Source of the DNA: Candidatus Pantoea gossypiicola
GTDB taxonomy: Bacteria > Pseudomonadota > Gammaproteobacteria > Enterobacterales > Enterobacteriaceae
DNA: 64,000 nt
Reading direction: 5' to 3'
Assembly: GCF_008632075.1 (NCBI RefSeq)
Contig: NZ_VWVM01000002.1
Coordinates: 193,462 to 257,461, forward strand
Shown here in pieces: positions 45,909-56,408 of this stretch. The translations under genes and the position numbers were made by a program. The notes beneath the pieces are model-generated. The model saw only the letters and a program-made list of their open reading frames with translations. It was not told the origin of the DNA and made no database searches. Position 1 is the first letter of the stretch. Every line of letters starts with the position of its first letter.

Positions 45909-47396
45909 TTAATGTGGCTGATAACGACAGCGTGCAACAGCGTCAATCCAGCCTTTATAGTTTTCCTGCATACGCCGCGCGTGCTCTTCACGCGGCATGA
46001 TGACGCTGCCGCCCTGCAGCGCCTGCATATCACTGCCCTGCTGCCACCATCCCAGTACTTTGCCCGCCAGCAGCGCCGCACCCAGCGCGGAGACCTCGGC
46101 GGTCGGCACCCGCTGCAGCGGCCGCTGTAACACATCCGCCTGTAGCTGCATCAGCCAGCTGTTTTCCGTGGCGCTGCCATCCACACAGAGTGCCGGGAGC
46201 TGCTGGCCGCTGGCCTGCTCCATTGCAAAAAAGACGTCGGCGATTTGCCAGACGATCGACTCCAGCGCGACCCGTGCCAGTACGTCGGGCGTGGCGGCGT
46301 CCGTCAGTCCGCACACCATGCCGCGCGCCTGCAGATCCCACCAGGGCGCGCCCAGGCCGGAGAGCGCCGGGACAAAATAGATGCCCTGATTGTCGTCGCA
46401 GCGCTGCGCCATGTCGGTCAGCGCGCGCGGATCCTGCACGCCGAGCAGTTTGCCCAGCCAGGCAGCACCGGAACCGGTGTGGGTGATATTGCCTTCAAAG
46501 GCATAACGCAGCGTGCCGTCGTGCCAGGCCACGGTGGTGCTGAGGCCATTTTCCGTCAGCAGCGGCGTCGCCATCGACATCATCAGTGAAGAGCCGGTGC
46601 CGTAGGTGGCTTTCACCACTTCTGACTCGCCGCGCCGCTGCGCCTGCAGCGCAGCATGGGAGTCACCGATGCGTGCCAGAATGGGCGTGCCGGGCGCTAA
46701 GCCGGGAATGTCACGTACCGCGACCACGCCCTGTTGGCTGGCGGAAGAGGTAATACGCGGCAGTGCGGCGCGCGGTAGCTGAAACAGCGTCAGCAGCTCG
46801 TCGTCCCAGTCATTGAGATGCAGGCTGTAAAGTTGAGTACGGGCGGCGTTGGCGTGATCGGTAACGAATATCTCGCCTGCGCTGAGCTGCCAGCTGAGCC
46901 AGCTATCGACGGTGCCGATGCAAAGCTCACCGGCTGCGGCCCGCGCTGCGCCGTCGGGAATGGCGGCCAGCATCCCGGTCAGCTTGGCGGCCGGAAACAT
47001 CGGATCAACGGCCAGCCCGGTTAAGCCGGTGATACGTGGCGCTTTGCCCGCCTGATGCAGATCGCGACAGAATGATTCAGAGCGGCGATCCTGCCAGCTC
47101 ACCAGTGGTGTCAGAGGCTGACCATCACACCGCTGCCAGATCAGCACCGACTCGCGCTGATTGCTGATCGCCACGGCCGCGACAGGCGCGCCAACACAGG
47201 CTGACAGACACTGGATGATTGCCTGCTTTACCGCCTGCCAGATTGCCATAGGGTCCTGCTCCGCCAGTCCGGGCTGAGGATGTTGCAGGGTTAAACTCTG
47301 GCTGCCGCGCGCCACGACGCGGCCACTGCGATCCACCGCAATCGCCTTGGCGTTGGTGGTGCCTTCGTCGATCGCCAGAATCAGGGGTCCCACCAT
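45909..47396 (-). CDS. FGGY-family carbohydrate kinase
   Basis: 495 aa. The N-terminal phosphate motif is LILAIDEGTTNAKAIAVDRSG, and the second FGGY domain has TYGTGSSLMMSM and LCVDGSATENSWLMQLQADVLQRPLQRVPTAEVSALGAALLA. It phosphorylates the ketose made by the isomerase with ATP. It is 2 bp from the transketolase C-terminal subunit gene. In the D-apiose scheme it would be the D-apulose kinase; this is inferred. Confidence 0.88.
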   Translation of the reverse strand: MVGPLILAIDEGTTNAKAIAVDRSGRVVARGSQSLTLQHPQPGLAEQDPMAIWQAVKQAIIQCLSACVGAPVAAVAISNQRESVLIWQRCDGQPLTPLVSWQDRRSESFCRDLHQAGKAPRITGLTGLAVDPMFPAAKLTGMLAAIPDGAARAAAGELCIGTVDSWLSWQLSAGEIFVTDHANAARTQLYSLHLNDWDDELLTLFQLPRAALPRITSSASQQGVVAVRDIPGLAPGTPILARIGDSHAALQAQRRGESEVVKATYGTGSSLMMSMATPLLTENGLSTTVAWHDGTLRYAFEGNITHTGSGAAWLGKLLGVQDPRALTDMAQRCDDNQGIYFVPALSGLGAPWWDLQARGMVCGLTDAATPDVLARVALESIVWQIADVFFAMEQASGQQLPALCVDGSATENSWLMQLQADVLQRPLQRVPTAEVSALGAALLAGKVLGWWQQGSDMQALQGGSVIMPREEHARRMQENYKGWIDAVARCRYQPH

Positions 47397-47398
47397 GT

Positions 47399-48343
47399 TT
47401 ATGCTCCTGCGCAGATGCGTGCTGCACTGTTAACTACGCTGCTGGCATCAATGCCATGACGGGCGCGGGTCGAGGCGCGATCGCCGGCAATCGCATATTC
47501 GCCATCCGGAATGCCGAGCCGTAACAGCGGGATGCCGCAGCCGCCTTCCGCCAGCACTTCGGCCACCAGGCTGCCGACACCACCATTGACGTTGTGCTCT
47601 TCTACGGTAATCACCGCTGGGTAGTGATTTAACAGGTTACTCAACTGTTGGGTATCACAGGGACGAATCGATGGAACCGCGATCACACCGGCTGAAATGC
47701 CCTGTTCAGCCAGTTGCTCAGCGGCGTGAACCACCTCGTGAACCGTTGAGCCCATGGCCACCAACGCGATGTCGCTGCCTTCCCGCAACAGGTCGATCGC
47801 ACCCGGCCTGAACCGGTAGTTTTCGTCGTGCAGCTGCGGCAGATCTTTGCCATCCAGACGGATATAGACCGGGCCGACATGCTCAAGGGCGTAGTCGATG
47901 ATCTGGCGGCACTCCAGCGGGCAGGAAGGCGCATAGATCTCGATATTGCCGAAACCGCGCATCACCGCGATATCATCAATGCTGTGGTGGGTGCTGGCTA
48001 ACGGGCCATAGCTGGCCCCGGCATTCAGCCCGAACAGTTTGACGTTGGTGTTGTTGTAACAGACGTCAACTTTCACCTGCTCATTGGCGCGTGATACCAG
48101 AAACGGCGCGGCGTTACAGGTCACCGCAACTTTGCCGCCCAGCGCCAGCCCGGCCGCTGTGCCCACCAGCGTCTGCTCGGCGATGCCGACGTTGATCAGC
48201 CGGTCGGGAAACGCTTTGATGAAGGGGGCGATTTTGGCGGTAGAGGTGGAGTCAGCTACCACCGGCACCAGATCCACGCCGCGATTCACCGCGTCAATGA
48301 AAGCCGTCACCATGACGCTTGCTAAATGTTGTGCATTACTCAT
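47399..48343 (-). CDS. Transketolase-like enzyme, C-terminal subunit
   Basis: 314 aa: the pyrimidine-binding and C-terminal domains of a transketolase as a separate chain. The key Glu is in LINVGIAEQTLVGTAAGLALGG near residue 55, and the C-terminal domain has VAVPSIRPCDTQQLSNLL. It overlaps the N-terminal subunit gene by 8 bp, so the two chains are co-translated. Split transketolases of this kind act on sugar phosphates outside the pentose phosphate pathway, including apulose 4-phosphate. Confidence 0.88.
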   Translation of the reverse strand: MSNAQHLASVMVTAFIDAVNRGVDLVPVVADSTSTAKIAPFIKAFPDRLINVGIAEQTLVGTAAGLALGGKVAVTCNAAPFLVSRANEQVKVDVCYNNTNVKLFGLNAGASYGPLASTHHSIDDIAVMRGFGNIEIYAPSCPLECRQIIDYALEHVGPVYIRLDGKDLPQLHDENYRFRPGAIDLLREGSDIALVAMGSTVHEVVHAAEQLAEQGISAGVIAVPSIRPCDTQQLSNLLNHYPAVITVEEHNVNGGVGSLVAEVLAEGGCGIPLLRLGIPDGEYAIAGDRASTRARHGIDASSVVNSAARICAGA

Positions 48344-49166
48344 CTTTCAGTTCCTCCAGTGCCAGCGCGATCTCTTCGCCTTTCGGCACCCGGTGATGCC
48401 ATTCGGCTTTGCTCTGAATAAAGGAGATACCAAATCCCTTTTCGGTATGTGCCACGATCACCTGCGGCTTGCCGTTCTTTGGCAGGTTTTCAATAGTGTC
48501 GACGACCGCCGCCATCTCATTGCCGTTGCACTCGGTGACCTCGAGGCCAAAAGCGCGCCATTTTTCCGGCAGCGGATCGGTGTTCATGATGTCGCGGGTC
48601 GCGCCGGCCAGTTGCAGCTTGTTCTTGTCATTAATGATGATCAGGTTGTCGAGGCCGTAATGCGCCGCGACCAGTGCCGCCTCCCAGTTGCTGCCTTCGG
48701 CCAGCTCACCATCACCAGTCACCACAAAGATGCGACGCGAACTGTTATCTTTTTTCGCTGCGATAGCGATGCCCACCGCCACCGGCAGGCCGTGTCCCAG
48801 CGCGCCGGTATTCAGTTCAACGCCAGGCGTTTTTTGCCGCACCGGATGGCCGGGCAGATGTGAGTCGGCATGCTGATACGTTGCCAGCCAGTCGGCTGGA
48901 AAGTAGCCCGCTTCCGCCAGCACGCAGTAATAGCCGCCCACCGCGTGCCCTTTGGACTGGATATAGATGTCACGCTGATCGTCGTCAGTACGATCCGGGG
49001 CGCAGTTCAGAATGCGGAAGTAAAGCGCGGTGAGGATCTCCACCTGCGACAGATCGGCACCGGTATGACCGCCTGCCGGGCTACCTGCATTTAGCTGGAT
49101 GATGCGACGACGGATAGCACGTGCCCGACGCTCAAGGTCTTCGACAGGAAGATTGAAAGGATTCAT
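48336..49166 (-). CDS. Transketolase-like enzyme, N-terminal subunit
   Basis: 276 aa thiamine-diphosphate-binding half. It shows GGHTGADLSQVEILTALYF near residue 33, the TPP motif GDGELAEGSNWEAALVAAHYGLDNLIIINDKNKLQ near 151-185, and the catalytic-site His in GHAVGGYYCVLAEAGY. It is the first gene of its transcription unit and has the 14-bp palindrome 29 bp upstream. It combines with the next gene product into an active enzyme. Confidence 0.88.
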   Translation of the reverse strand: MNPFNLPVEDLERRARAIRRRIIQLNAGSPAGGHTGADLSQVEILTALYFRILNCAPDRTDDDQRDIYIQSKGHAVGGYYCVLAEAGYFPADWLATYQHADSHLPGHPVRQKTPGVELNTGALGHGLPVAVGIAIAAKKDNSSRRIFVVTGDGELAEGSNWEAALVAAHYGLDNLIIINDKNKLQLAGATRDIMNTDPLPEKWRAFGLEVTECNGNEMAAVVDTIENLPKNGKPQVIVAHTEKGFGISFIQSKAEWHHRVPKGEEIALALEELKDE

Positions 49167-49194
49167 ACACTACCTCTGAATTTTAAGTCGGTTA

Positions 49195-49208
49195 TGAATA
49201 TATATTCA
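49195..49208. promoter_or_regulatory. Candidate operator, copy 1
   Basis: Perfect palindrome TGAATATATATTCA, 28 bp upstream of the start of the transketolase N-terminal subunit gene. An identical palindrome is at 53531-53544 in front of the ABC-transporter unit. It is proposed as the binding site of the SorC-family regulator encoded at 53700-54656. Confidence 0.75.
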
Positions 49209-49349
49209 AATCGGTTAAAAAAATTTCTGCCAGAAAAGGTGTGCCTTACACTGGCACTCCCCTTTGTCTGCCCCTCTGCCCGTTAATCCGGGCAGGCCAT
49301 CCCCGTGAGCAGAAACATGCAGCAGTCCCGCCTGCCTGGCTCAGCGCGT

Positions 49350-50456
49350 TCAGGATTTTGCCGGTGAGCCCTCCTCGATTAATGCTTTCTGTGCCACCAC
49401 CGCCGCCTTCTGCTGCATCCGGCTCTGCGTCTGATCGATAATGACCGCGATGATGATGACAATGCCCTTAATAACCATCTGCCAGAATTCGCTGACGCCC
49501 ATCATGATCAGGCCATCTGCCAGAAAGCCGATGACGAACGCCCCAATCAACGTGCCGACAATGGTGCCGCGTCCGCCCGCCAGCGAGGTGCCGCCCAGCA
49601 CCACGGCGGCAATCGCGTTCATCTCAAACGCGGTGCCGTTCGCCGGATGGCTGGCGACCAGTTGCGATGAGACCACAATGCCGGCAATGGCTGCGCAGAA
49701 GCCCGACAGCGTGTAGACCAGAATTTTCACCTGCCGGGTTTTCACCCCCGAAAGTTCAGCGGCACGCTCGTTGTCGCCGATGGCATAGACCTGACGGCCA
49801 AACGGCAGACGACGGGCGATATAGGCGATGACCATCGCCAGCAGCACCATCATCCAGATGGCATACGGCAGCCCGAGAAACGTCCCCGCACCAATCCTGT
49901 CGAAACCGGTATTGCCCAGTAGCGGATTCCCCTGCAAACCGGGAAAGGTCTCGCCGCCGGAGGTGAGCATTGCCGCGCCGCGCAGGATGTACATGGTGCC
50001 GAGGGTGCAGATAAAGGGGGCCACGTTGTAACGGGTAATGATCCAGCCGTTGCCCGCGCCAATCAGCGCGCCGACCAACAGCACCACCGGCACAATGACC
50101 CAGACGCTGGGAAAGATAGCGATGCCAAACATCGGCAGCACAATCCCTTTAGTGATCAGCCAGCCGGCGATCATGCCGCACAGCCCTAAGGTGGCCCCAA
50201 TCGACAGGTCAATGCCTGCGGTGATAATGACAAAGGTGATGCCCAGCGCCAGAAAGGCGTTGATGGCGATATGTTTCACCATGATCACCAGGCTGCCGGT
50301 AGCGAGAAAGTCCGGCACGGTGATGGCGAAGAAGCCGACAATCAGAATCAGCGCAATAAAGGTGCGCAGTTTCAGAAGCAGCAGCAGAATGCTTTCGCGT
50401 GAACTGAACGCTTTAGCCGGGAGTGTGTTCAGCGCGACGCTGTTATTGCTTTTCAT
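49350..50456 (-). CDS. Ribose-type sugar ABC transporter permease
   Basis: 368 aa with about ten hydrophobic segments. The family signature is ITAGIDLSIGATLGLCGMIAGWL near residues 80-102 and AIAAVVLGGTSLAGGRGTIVGTLIGA near 280. It is the membrane channel of an RbsC-like importer. Two base pairs separate it from the ATPase gene. The extended N-terminus is cytosolic. Confidence 0.93.
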   Translation of the reverse strand: MKSNNSVALNTLPAKAFSSRESILLLLLKLRTFIALILIVGFFAITVPDFLATGSLVIMVKHIAINAFLALGITFVIITAGIDLSIGATLGLCGMIAGWLITKGIVLPMFGIAIFPSVWVIVPVVLLVGALIGAGNGWIITRYNVAPFICTLGTMYILRGAAMLTSGGETFPGLQGNPLLGNTGFDRIGAGTFLGLPYAIWMMVLLAMVIAYIARRLPFGRQVYAIGDNERAAELSGVKTRQVKILVYTLSGFCAAIAGIVVSSQLVASHPANGTAFEMNAIAAVVLGGTSLAGGRGTIVGTLIGAFVIGFLADGLIMMGVSEFWQMVIKGIVIIIAVIIDQTQSRMQQKAAVVAQKALIEEGSPAKS

Positions 50457-50458
50457 GC

Positions 50459-51973
50459 TCAGAACCCCTGCGCACTTGCTTTCACCAGCGCTGCCTCTTC
50501 CGCCTGGTCGCGGGGAAGATCAGCCGTAAGTTTGCCGCCCGACATCACCAGGATGCGATCGGCTACCGCCATAATCTCTTTCAGGTCTGAGGTGGAGAAC
50601 AGCACGGCTATGCCCTGCTGTGACAGCGCCACCATGGTACGAAACACCTCGGCTTTAGCCCCGACGTCAATGCCGCGGCTCGGCTCGTCCAGCAGCAGCA
50701 GACGTGGGTTGGTCAGCAGCGCACGGCCAATCACCACTTTCTGCTGGTTGCCGCCGCTGAGTGCACTGATGGCGACATCAGGCGAAGAGATTTTGATCGC
50801 CAGTTTGCCCACCGTCTGGTTCACTGCCTGCTGCTCCGCCTGATGCGCAATGGCAAAACGGTGCGACAGCCGCCGCCACAGGCTGGCGATGGTGAGATTA
50901 CTGGCGACCGAGGAGACCGGAAAAATCCCGGCGCGTTTGCGATCTTCCGGCACCAGGCTCATGCCCATGCGGATGCGATCGGCGGTCGGCAGACGGGTTG
51001 GCAGCGGTTTACTGTCAAGCCACAGCCTGCCGAGATAGTGGCGCTGGCTGCCGAGCAGACACTCAAACAGTTCAGTGCGACCCGCGCCCATCAGGCCGTA
51101 GATCCCGACAATTTCCCCAGCCCGCACCTGAAAACTAACGTCATCCACCAGCGTATTGCCGTTGGGGCTGACGCAGGTAATATGCTCTGCCTCCAGCACC
51201 GGCGCGCCAGACTCACGCCGATCCGGCAAAAAGGTCGTGACCGGTTCACTGCCCAGCATCTCGCGCACGATCCACGGCACATCAATGGTGCTGACCGGTG
51301 CTTCCGCCTGGAAACGTCCGTCACGCAGAATGGTAATCACGTCACCAATTGCCATCAGCTCCTCCAGCCGGTGGGAGATATAGATGAGGGTCACGCCCTG
51401 TTGCGTCAGGTCGCGGATCACCCGGAACAGGATCTCCACTTCGGTTTTGCTCAGCGCGGAGGTCGGCTCGTCGAGGATCAGAATGTCTGCATCTTCCGCC
51501 AGCGCTTTGGCGATCTCCACCAGCTGCTGCTGACCCACTTTGAGATTGCCGACCCGCTCAGTGGGCGAAATCGGCTGGTCGAGTCGTGCCATCAGTGCGG
51601 CGGTGCGGCGTGCCTGCTCCGCCTCATTGATGGGTGACAGGCCGCGCTGGATCTCCCGGCCCAGAAACAGATTCTCCGCCACCGTGAGGTTTTCAAACAG
51701 ATTCAGCTCCTGATGCACCATGCCGATACCGTGCCGGGCAGCGTCACGGGGGCTGCTCAGCGTCAGCGGCTCGCCATTCAGGAACAGCGAACCGGCGGTG
51801 GGCTGCTGTACCCCGGCCAGAATCTTCATCAGGGTTGATTTTCCCGCCCCGTTTTCACCGATGATGACGTTAACTTTGCCGCGCCAGACCCGGTAGTCGA
51901 CGCGATCCAGCGCCAGCGTGCCGGGAAACAGCATTGATATCTGCTCGGCCCGCAGAATGATCTCATCGTGCAT
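50459..51973 (-). CDS. Ribose-type sugar ABC transporter ATPase
   Basis: 504 aa tandem ABC protein of the RbsA/MglA group. The first half has Walker A GENGAGKSTLMKIL near residue 38 and ADILILDEPTSAL. The second half has the usual degenerate A site GLMGAGRTELFE and an intact signature LSGGNQQKVVIGRALLTNPRLLLLDEPSRGIDVGAK. It drives import with the permease at 49350-50456. Its start overlaps the DUF2291 gene stop by one base. Confidence 0.95.
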   Translation of the reverse strand: MHDEIILRAEQISMLFPGTLALDRVDYRVWRGKVNVIIGENGAGKSTLMKILAGVQQPTAGSLFLNGEPLTLSSPRDAARHGIGMVHQELNLFENLTVAENLFLGREIQRGLSPINEAEQARRTAALMARLDQPISPTERVGNLKVGQQQLVEIAKALAEDADILILDEPTSALSKTEVEILFRVIRDLTQQGVTLIYISHRLEELMAIGDVITILRDGRFQAEAPVSTIDVPWIVREMLGSEPVTTFLPDRRESGAPVLEAEHITCVSPNGNTLVDDVSFQVRAGEIVGIYGLMGAGRTELFECLLGSQRHYLGRLWLDSKPLPTRLPTADRIRMGMSLVPEDRKRAGIFPVSSVASNLTIASLWRRLSHRFAIAHQAEQQAVNQTVGKLAIKISSPDVAISALSGGNQQKVVIGRALLTNPRLLLLDEPSRGIDVGAKAEVFRTMVALSQQGIAVLFSTSDLKEIMAVADRILVMSGGKLTADLPRDQAEEAALVKASAQGF

Positions 51974-52572
51974 CAGGGTGTCCCCCGCTTCAGCTCAACC
52001 GCCACCACCTCTTCAACGCTGTCGTGACCGATGCTCACCGCCAGCAGCGCCTGCACCGACTGGTTGACCCAGCTGGCATCCAGCGGCGGCAGTTGCTTCA
52101 CTGCGTGACGGTTCAGCGCCCGCGTCAGTTGGGCGTACTGCACCTGATTCGTAAACTCCTCGAAACGGAACCCGGCGGCGTCGCGAATAGCGTTGCTGCG
52201 CAGCACCGGCCCGACGCTGACTGCCACCGGTTTACCGTTGATCGTCAGCGTTAGCGTGCGTTCACGCGGGTTACTCTCATCAAAGGCGCTGGCCGTCCCG
52301 CTGGCCCGTACGAAGACGCTTTCACGCCCGCCGGGTTTAACCGTCTGACTTTTCGCCTCCATGTCGGCCCAGCTCAGCGCGTGGCTGTTCGCGGTGGTCA
52401 TTACCCGCGGCTGCCAGGTCTCCTCCGCAATCTGCTGTGGCGTCCGGGTGGTATAGCTGGGCTTCGCGTGCGGATCTTTCGGCAGAATCGGGTTACCGTC
52501 CGCATCCAGATCCACCACGGTGCAGGCGCTGAGCAGCGCCATACCGATCGATAACGCCAGTATCCGTTTCAT
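51973..52572 (-). CDS. DUF2291 lipoprotein associated with sugar ABC importer
   Basis: 199 aa. The lipobox LLSAC lies about 17 residues in (MKRILALSIGMALLSAC), with Thr after Cys. The mature domain includes FVRASGTASAFDESNPRERTLTLTINGKPVAVSVGPVLRSNAIRDA, the DUF2291 pattern. Genes of this family regularly sit inside ribose-type sugar importer operons, but their job is not established. It lies between the binding-protein gene and the ATPase gene. Confidence 0.85.
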   Translation of the reverse strand: MKRILALSIGMALLSACTVVDLDADGNPILPKDPHAKPSYTTRTPQQIAEETWQPRVMTTANSHALSWADMEAKSQTVKPGGRESVFVRASGTASAFDESNPRERTLTLTINGKPVAVSVGPVLRSNAIRDAAGFRFEEFTNQVQYAQLTRALNRHAVKQLPPLDASWVNQSVQALLAVSIGHDSVEEVVAVELKRGTP

Positions 52573-52574
52573 GG

Positions 52575-53624
<1,050 letters not shown>

Positions 53625-53699
53625 TCACAAATTAGCCTGCGTTGTGATTTTGATCATCCTGGTTAACAATACCGGGCAGATTCAGAGAGGGAAAAACCG

Positions 53700-54656
53700 A
53701 TGGCAAAACAGGATGAACAGCGACTGATGGTGAAGATTGCCACGCTTTACTATGTCGAAGGACTAAAGCAGTCAGAGATCGCGCAGTCGCTAACCCTATC
53801 GCAGTCGTTTGTCTCACGCATTCTTAATCGCAGCGTGAAAGAGGGTGTGGTCAAGATCAGCGTGGTGCCACCGGCCAACGTCTATCCGGAACTGGAAAAG
53901 GCGATTGAGCAGACCTACAACCTGCCGCAGGCGATTGTAGTGGATGTGCCGGATCAGGCGTCGTCACTGCAGATTAAGCAGGCGATTGGTTCGGCGGCCG
54001 CTCACTACCTGGAGACACGACTGCGTAACGATGAGCTGATCGGGATTTCGTCGTGGAGCGGCACTATCCGGGCGATGGTGGATGCGCTGCATCCGCTCAA
54101 CAGCGCCTGTAAGGGCGTGATCCAGCTGCTGGGCGGCGTCGGCGCCAACGGCAACGTGCAGGCTACCATTCTGACCCAGAATCTGGCGGCGCTGCTGAAC
54201 TGCCCCGCCTGGCTACTGCCGTCGCAGTCGATTGAGCATTCGGTCAGCGATCGCCAGCGGCTGTCGGCCAATGCCGAGGTTGCCGAAGTGCTGAGTAAAT
54301 TTGAGCAGGTCGATCTGGCGATTGTCGGCATCGGCGATCTGGAGCCGTCGGCGCTGCTGCGCAATTCTGGCAACTACTACGATGGCAAAATGCTGCAGAC
54401 GCTGGCGGCACGCGGTGCGGTCGGTGATATCTGCCTGCACTATTTTGACGCCTGCGGCCAGCCGGTATTGAAAGCTGAAGAAGATCCGGTGATAGGAATG
54501 GAACTGGCGCAGGTGAAACAGTGCCCACAGGTCGTCGGGCTGGCTGGCGGACGGGAGAAAGCGCAGGCGATTCGCGGTGCGCTATTGGGCGGTTATATCA
54601 AGGTGCTGATTATCGACTATCCCACGGCGCGGCTGCTGCTCACGCCGCAGGCGTAG
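53700..54656 (+). CDS. SorC-family sugar-responsive transcriptional regulator
   Basis: 318 aa. The N-terminal helix-turn-helix is LYYVEGLKQSEIAQSLTLSQSFVSRILNRSVKEGVVKISV (about residues 15-55). The C-terminal sugar-phosphate-binding domain shows ELIGISSWSGTIRAMVDAL, QLLGGVGANGNVQ and VVGLAGGREKAQAIRGALLGGYIKVLIID. It is divergent from the importer unit with a gap of about 180 bp and probably controls the whole sugar locus in response to a phosphorylated intermediate. The target palindrome is proposed at 49195 and 53531. Confidence 0.92.
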   Translation: MAKQDEQRLMVKIATLYYVEGLKQSEIAQSLTLSQSFVSRILNRSVKEGVVKISVVPPANVYPELEKAIEQTYNLPQAIVVDVPDQASSLQIKQAIGSAAAHYLETRLRNDELIGISSWSGTIRAMVDALHPLNSACKGVIQLLGGVGANGNVQATILTQNLAALLNCPAWLLPSQSIEHSVSDRQRLSANAEVAEVLSKFEQVDLAIVGIGDLEPSALLRNSGNYYDGKMLQTLAARGAVGDICLHYFDACGQPVLKAEEDPVIGMELAQVKQCPQVVGLAGGREKAQAIRGALLGGYIKVLIIDYPTARLLLTPQA

Positions 54657-54666
54657 TCAAAACGGG

Positions 54667-55296
54667 TCAGATGGTGCGGTAAGCGGTAGTGACTTTCCAG
54701 AGATAGCGCGGTGCCTGCGCCGCCGGATGCTTGTTCTGCACATGCTGATAGAACTCATCCGGTGACATGGCATTGATCATCGCAATGGCCCGCTCGCGGT
54801 CGCGGGAAAATGTTCGCAATAGCGCACCGGCACCGTTGGCATAAGAGACGATAGTGGCGTAGCGCAGGGTCAGCGGATCGCGGATGCCCGACAGCGCAGA
54901 GTCCTGCAGGATGCGGATATAGGCGGTGCCAATATCAATATTTTTGGCCGGATCGCGCAACTCGGCATTCGACGGCTGGCCCCTGCGGCCCAGCGTGCGA
55001 TAGACTTCTCGCCCCGCAGTCGACGCTTTGATCTGCATCAGCCCTACCGCATTGGAACGGCTCACTACGCCCGGATTTCCACCCGATTCGACACTGATAA
55101 TGGCGCTGATCAACTTCTCATCAACGCCATAATGACTGGCGGCATCTTCGGTAAACATGGCCCAGGTGCCATTGACGCTGGAAGGCGGTGCCTGCGTTAA
55201 CGGCGTGTTGCGCTGCTTAACGGCATGGTGCGGTGGCTCGCTGGCACAGCCAGTCAGGAGTAACGCCGAGAGTATAAGGTGTCGGATTTTCAGCAA
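54667..55296 (-). CDS. emtA: Membrane-bound endo-type lytic murein transglycosylase EmtA (MltE)
   Basis: 209 aa. Lipoprotein signal with lipobox LLTGC (Cys17). The SLT catalytic Glu70 is in IISVESGGNPGVVS, followed by SNAVGLMQIKAST and YANGAGALLRTFSRDR. It cleaves inside glycan strands of peptidoglycan from the outer membrane. Divergent from ldcA, the same pairing as in E. coli. Confidence 0.94.
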   Translation of the reverse strand: MLKIRHLILSALLLTGCASEPPHHAVKQRNTPLTQAPPSSVNGTWAMFTEDAASHYGVDEKLISAIISVESGGNPGVVSRSNAVGLMQIKASTAGREVYRTLGRRGQPSNAELRDPAKNIDIGTAYIRILQDSALSGIRDPLTLRYATIVSYANGAGALLRTFSRDRERAIAMINAMSPDEFYQHVQNKHPAAQAPRYLWKVTTAYRTI

Positions 55297-55459
55297 TTTT
55301 TCGTCTCATCGCGGTTGTGGCGAATGCTATCATACCCAGGCAGCCTGAGAGCAAAATTACCGTTTATCCTAAATAGACGATTATGTGGCACGCACCGTGA
55401 CTTCAGCGGAGGTTTTCGCCATCATCGCCGTCAGTCATGAGCGCTAACAGCAGGAAAGT

Positions 55460-56386
55460 ATGATGATTTCACGTTCAGTTCGTCTTATCTCCCCCTCCGG
55501 TTACTGTCACAATCAGCCTGCGGCGCTGCAGGGCATTGCGCGTCTGCGTGCGGCGGGCCATCAGGTGGAGAATGATCAGGTGATTACCCGCCGTTTTCAG
55601 CGCTTCGCCGGAACGGATGCTGAACGCCTGGCGGATATCAACCAGCTTGCCAGCCTCACTACGCTGCCCGACGTGGTGCTGGCGGTGCGCGGCGGTTACG
55701 GGGCCAGCCGGTTACTGGCGTCCATCGACTACGTCGCCCTGCAGCGCCGTCTGCTGAATCAGCCGCTGGCGCTGTGCGGCCACAGCGACTTCACCGCCAT
55801 TCAGCTGGCTCTGCTGGCGCAGGTCGGCCTGATTACCTTTAGTGCGCCGATGCTGGCGGGTAATTTCGGTGCCGCGACCTTATCTGAATTTACCCTGCAC
55901 CACTTCTGGCAGGCACTGACATCACCTACAGTAGAGGTGAACTGGCAGAGCGAAACGCCAGACCAGGGCGAGTGGCAGGGTACGCTGTGGGGCGGGAATC
56001 TGGCGATGATCTGCTCACTGATCGGCACGCCGTGGATGCCGCAGATTGAGAACGGTATTCTGGTGATAGAGGACGTGAATGAACATCCGTTTCGTATTGA
56101 ACGCATGCTGATTCAGCTGGAGCAGAGCGGCATTCTGGCACGTCAGCGGGCAATCGTCACCGGCAGCTTCACCAGCACGGCCCTGTCGGAATATGACAAT
56201 GGGTTTGATTTCAGTACCGTCTGGCAGCGCGTGCGTGACACTACCGGTCTTCCGGTGATCTGTGGATTAGATTTTGGTCATGCCGCCGACACCGTCACAC
56301 TGCCGCTGGGTGCCAGCGCACGATTAGCGGTCAGCCAGGGCAACGCCCATTTGCAGGCGACCGGGCATCCCGTCCTGCGGAAATAG
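55460..56386 (+). CDS. ldcA: Murein tetrapeptide carboxypeptidase LdcA
   Basis: 308 aa (one less if the second ATG is used). The S66 peptidase triad is present: Ser109 in ALCGHSDFTAIQ, Glu in ILVIEDVNEHPFRIERML, and His in GLDFGHAADTVTLPLG. It removes the terminal D-Ala from murein tetrapeptides in the cytosol during wall recycling. Confidence 0.96.
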   Translation: MMISRSVRLISPSGYCHNQPAALQGIARLRAAGHQVENDQVITRRFQRFAGTDAERLADINQLASLTTLPDVVLAVRGGYGASRLLASIDYVALQRRLLNQPLALCGHSDFTAIQLALLAQVGLITFSAPMLAGNFGAATLSEFTLHHFWQALTSPTVEVNWQSETPDQGEWQGTLWGGNLAMICSLIGTPWMPQIENGILVIEDVNEHPFRIERMLIQLEQSGILARQRAIVTGSFTSTALSEYDNGFDFSTVWQRVRDTTGLPVICGLDFGHAADTVTLPLGASARLAVSQGNAHLQATGHPVLRK

Positions 56387-56408
56387 AGAGCGTTTCAGGA
56401 GATCGACA

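Noticed and set aside
49276-49295. Inverted repeat CTGCCCG / CGGGCAG downstream of the sugar importer permease gene
   Set aside because: It forms a 7-bp stem but has no T-run on the minus strand and lies on the 5' side of the transketolase operator. I do not call it a terminator.
53643-53658. CRP-like half site TGTGA-N6-TCATC upstream of the SorC-type regulator
   Set aside because: Only one half matches the CRP consensus well. Catabolite control is plausible for a sugar locus, but the site alone does not support it.
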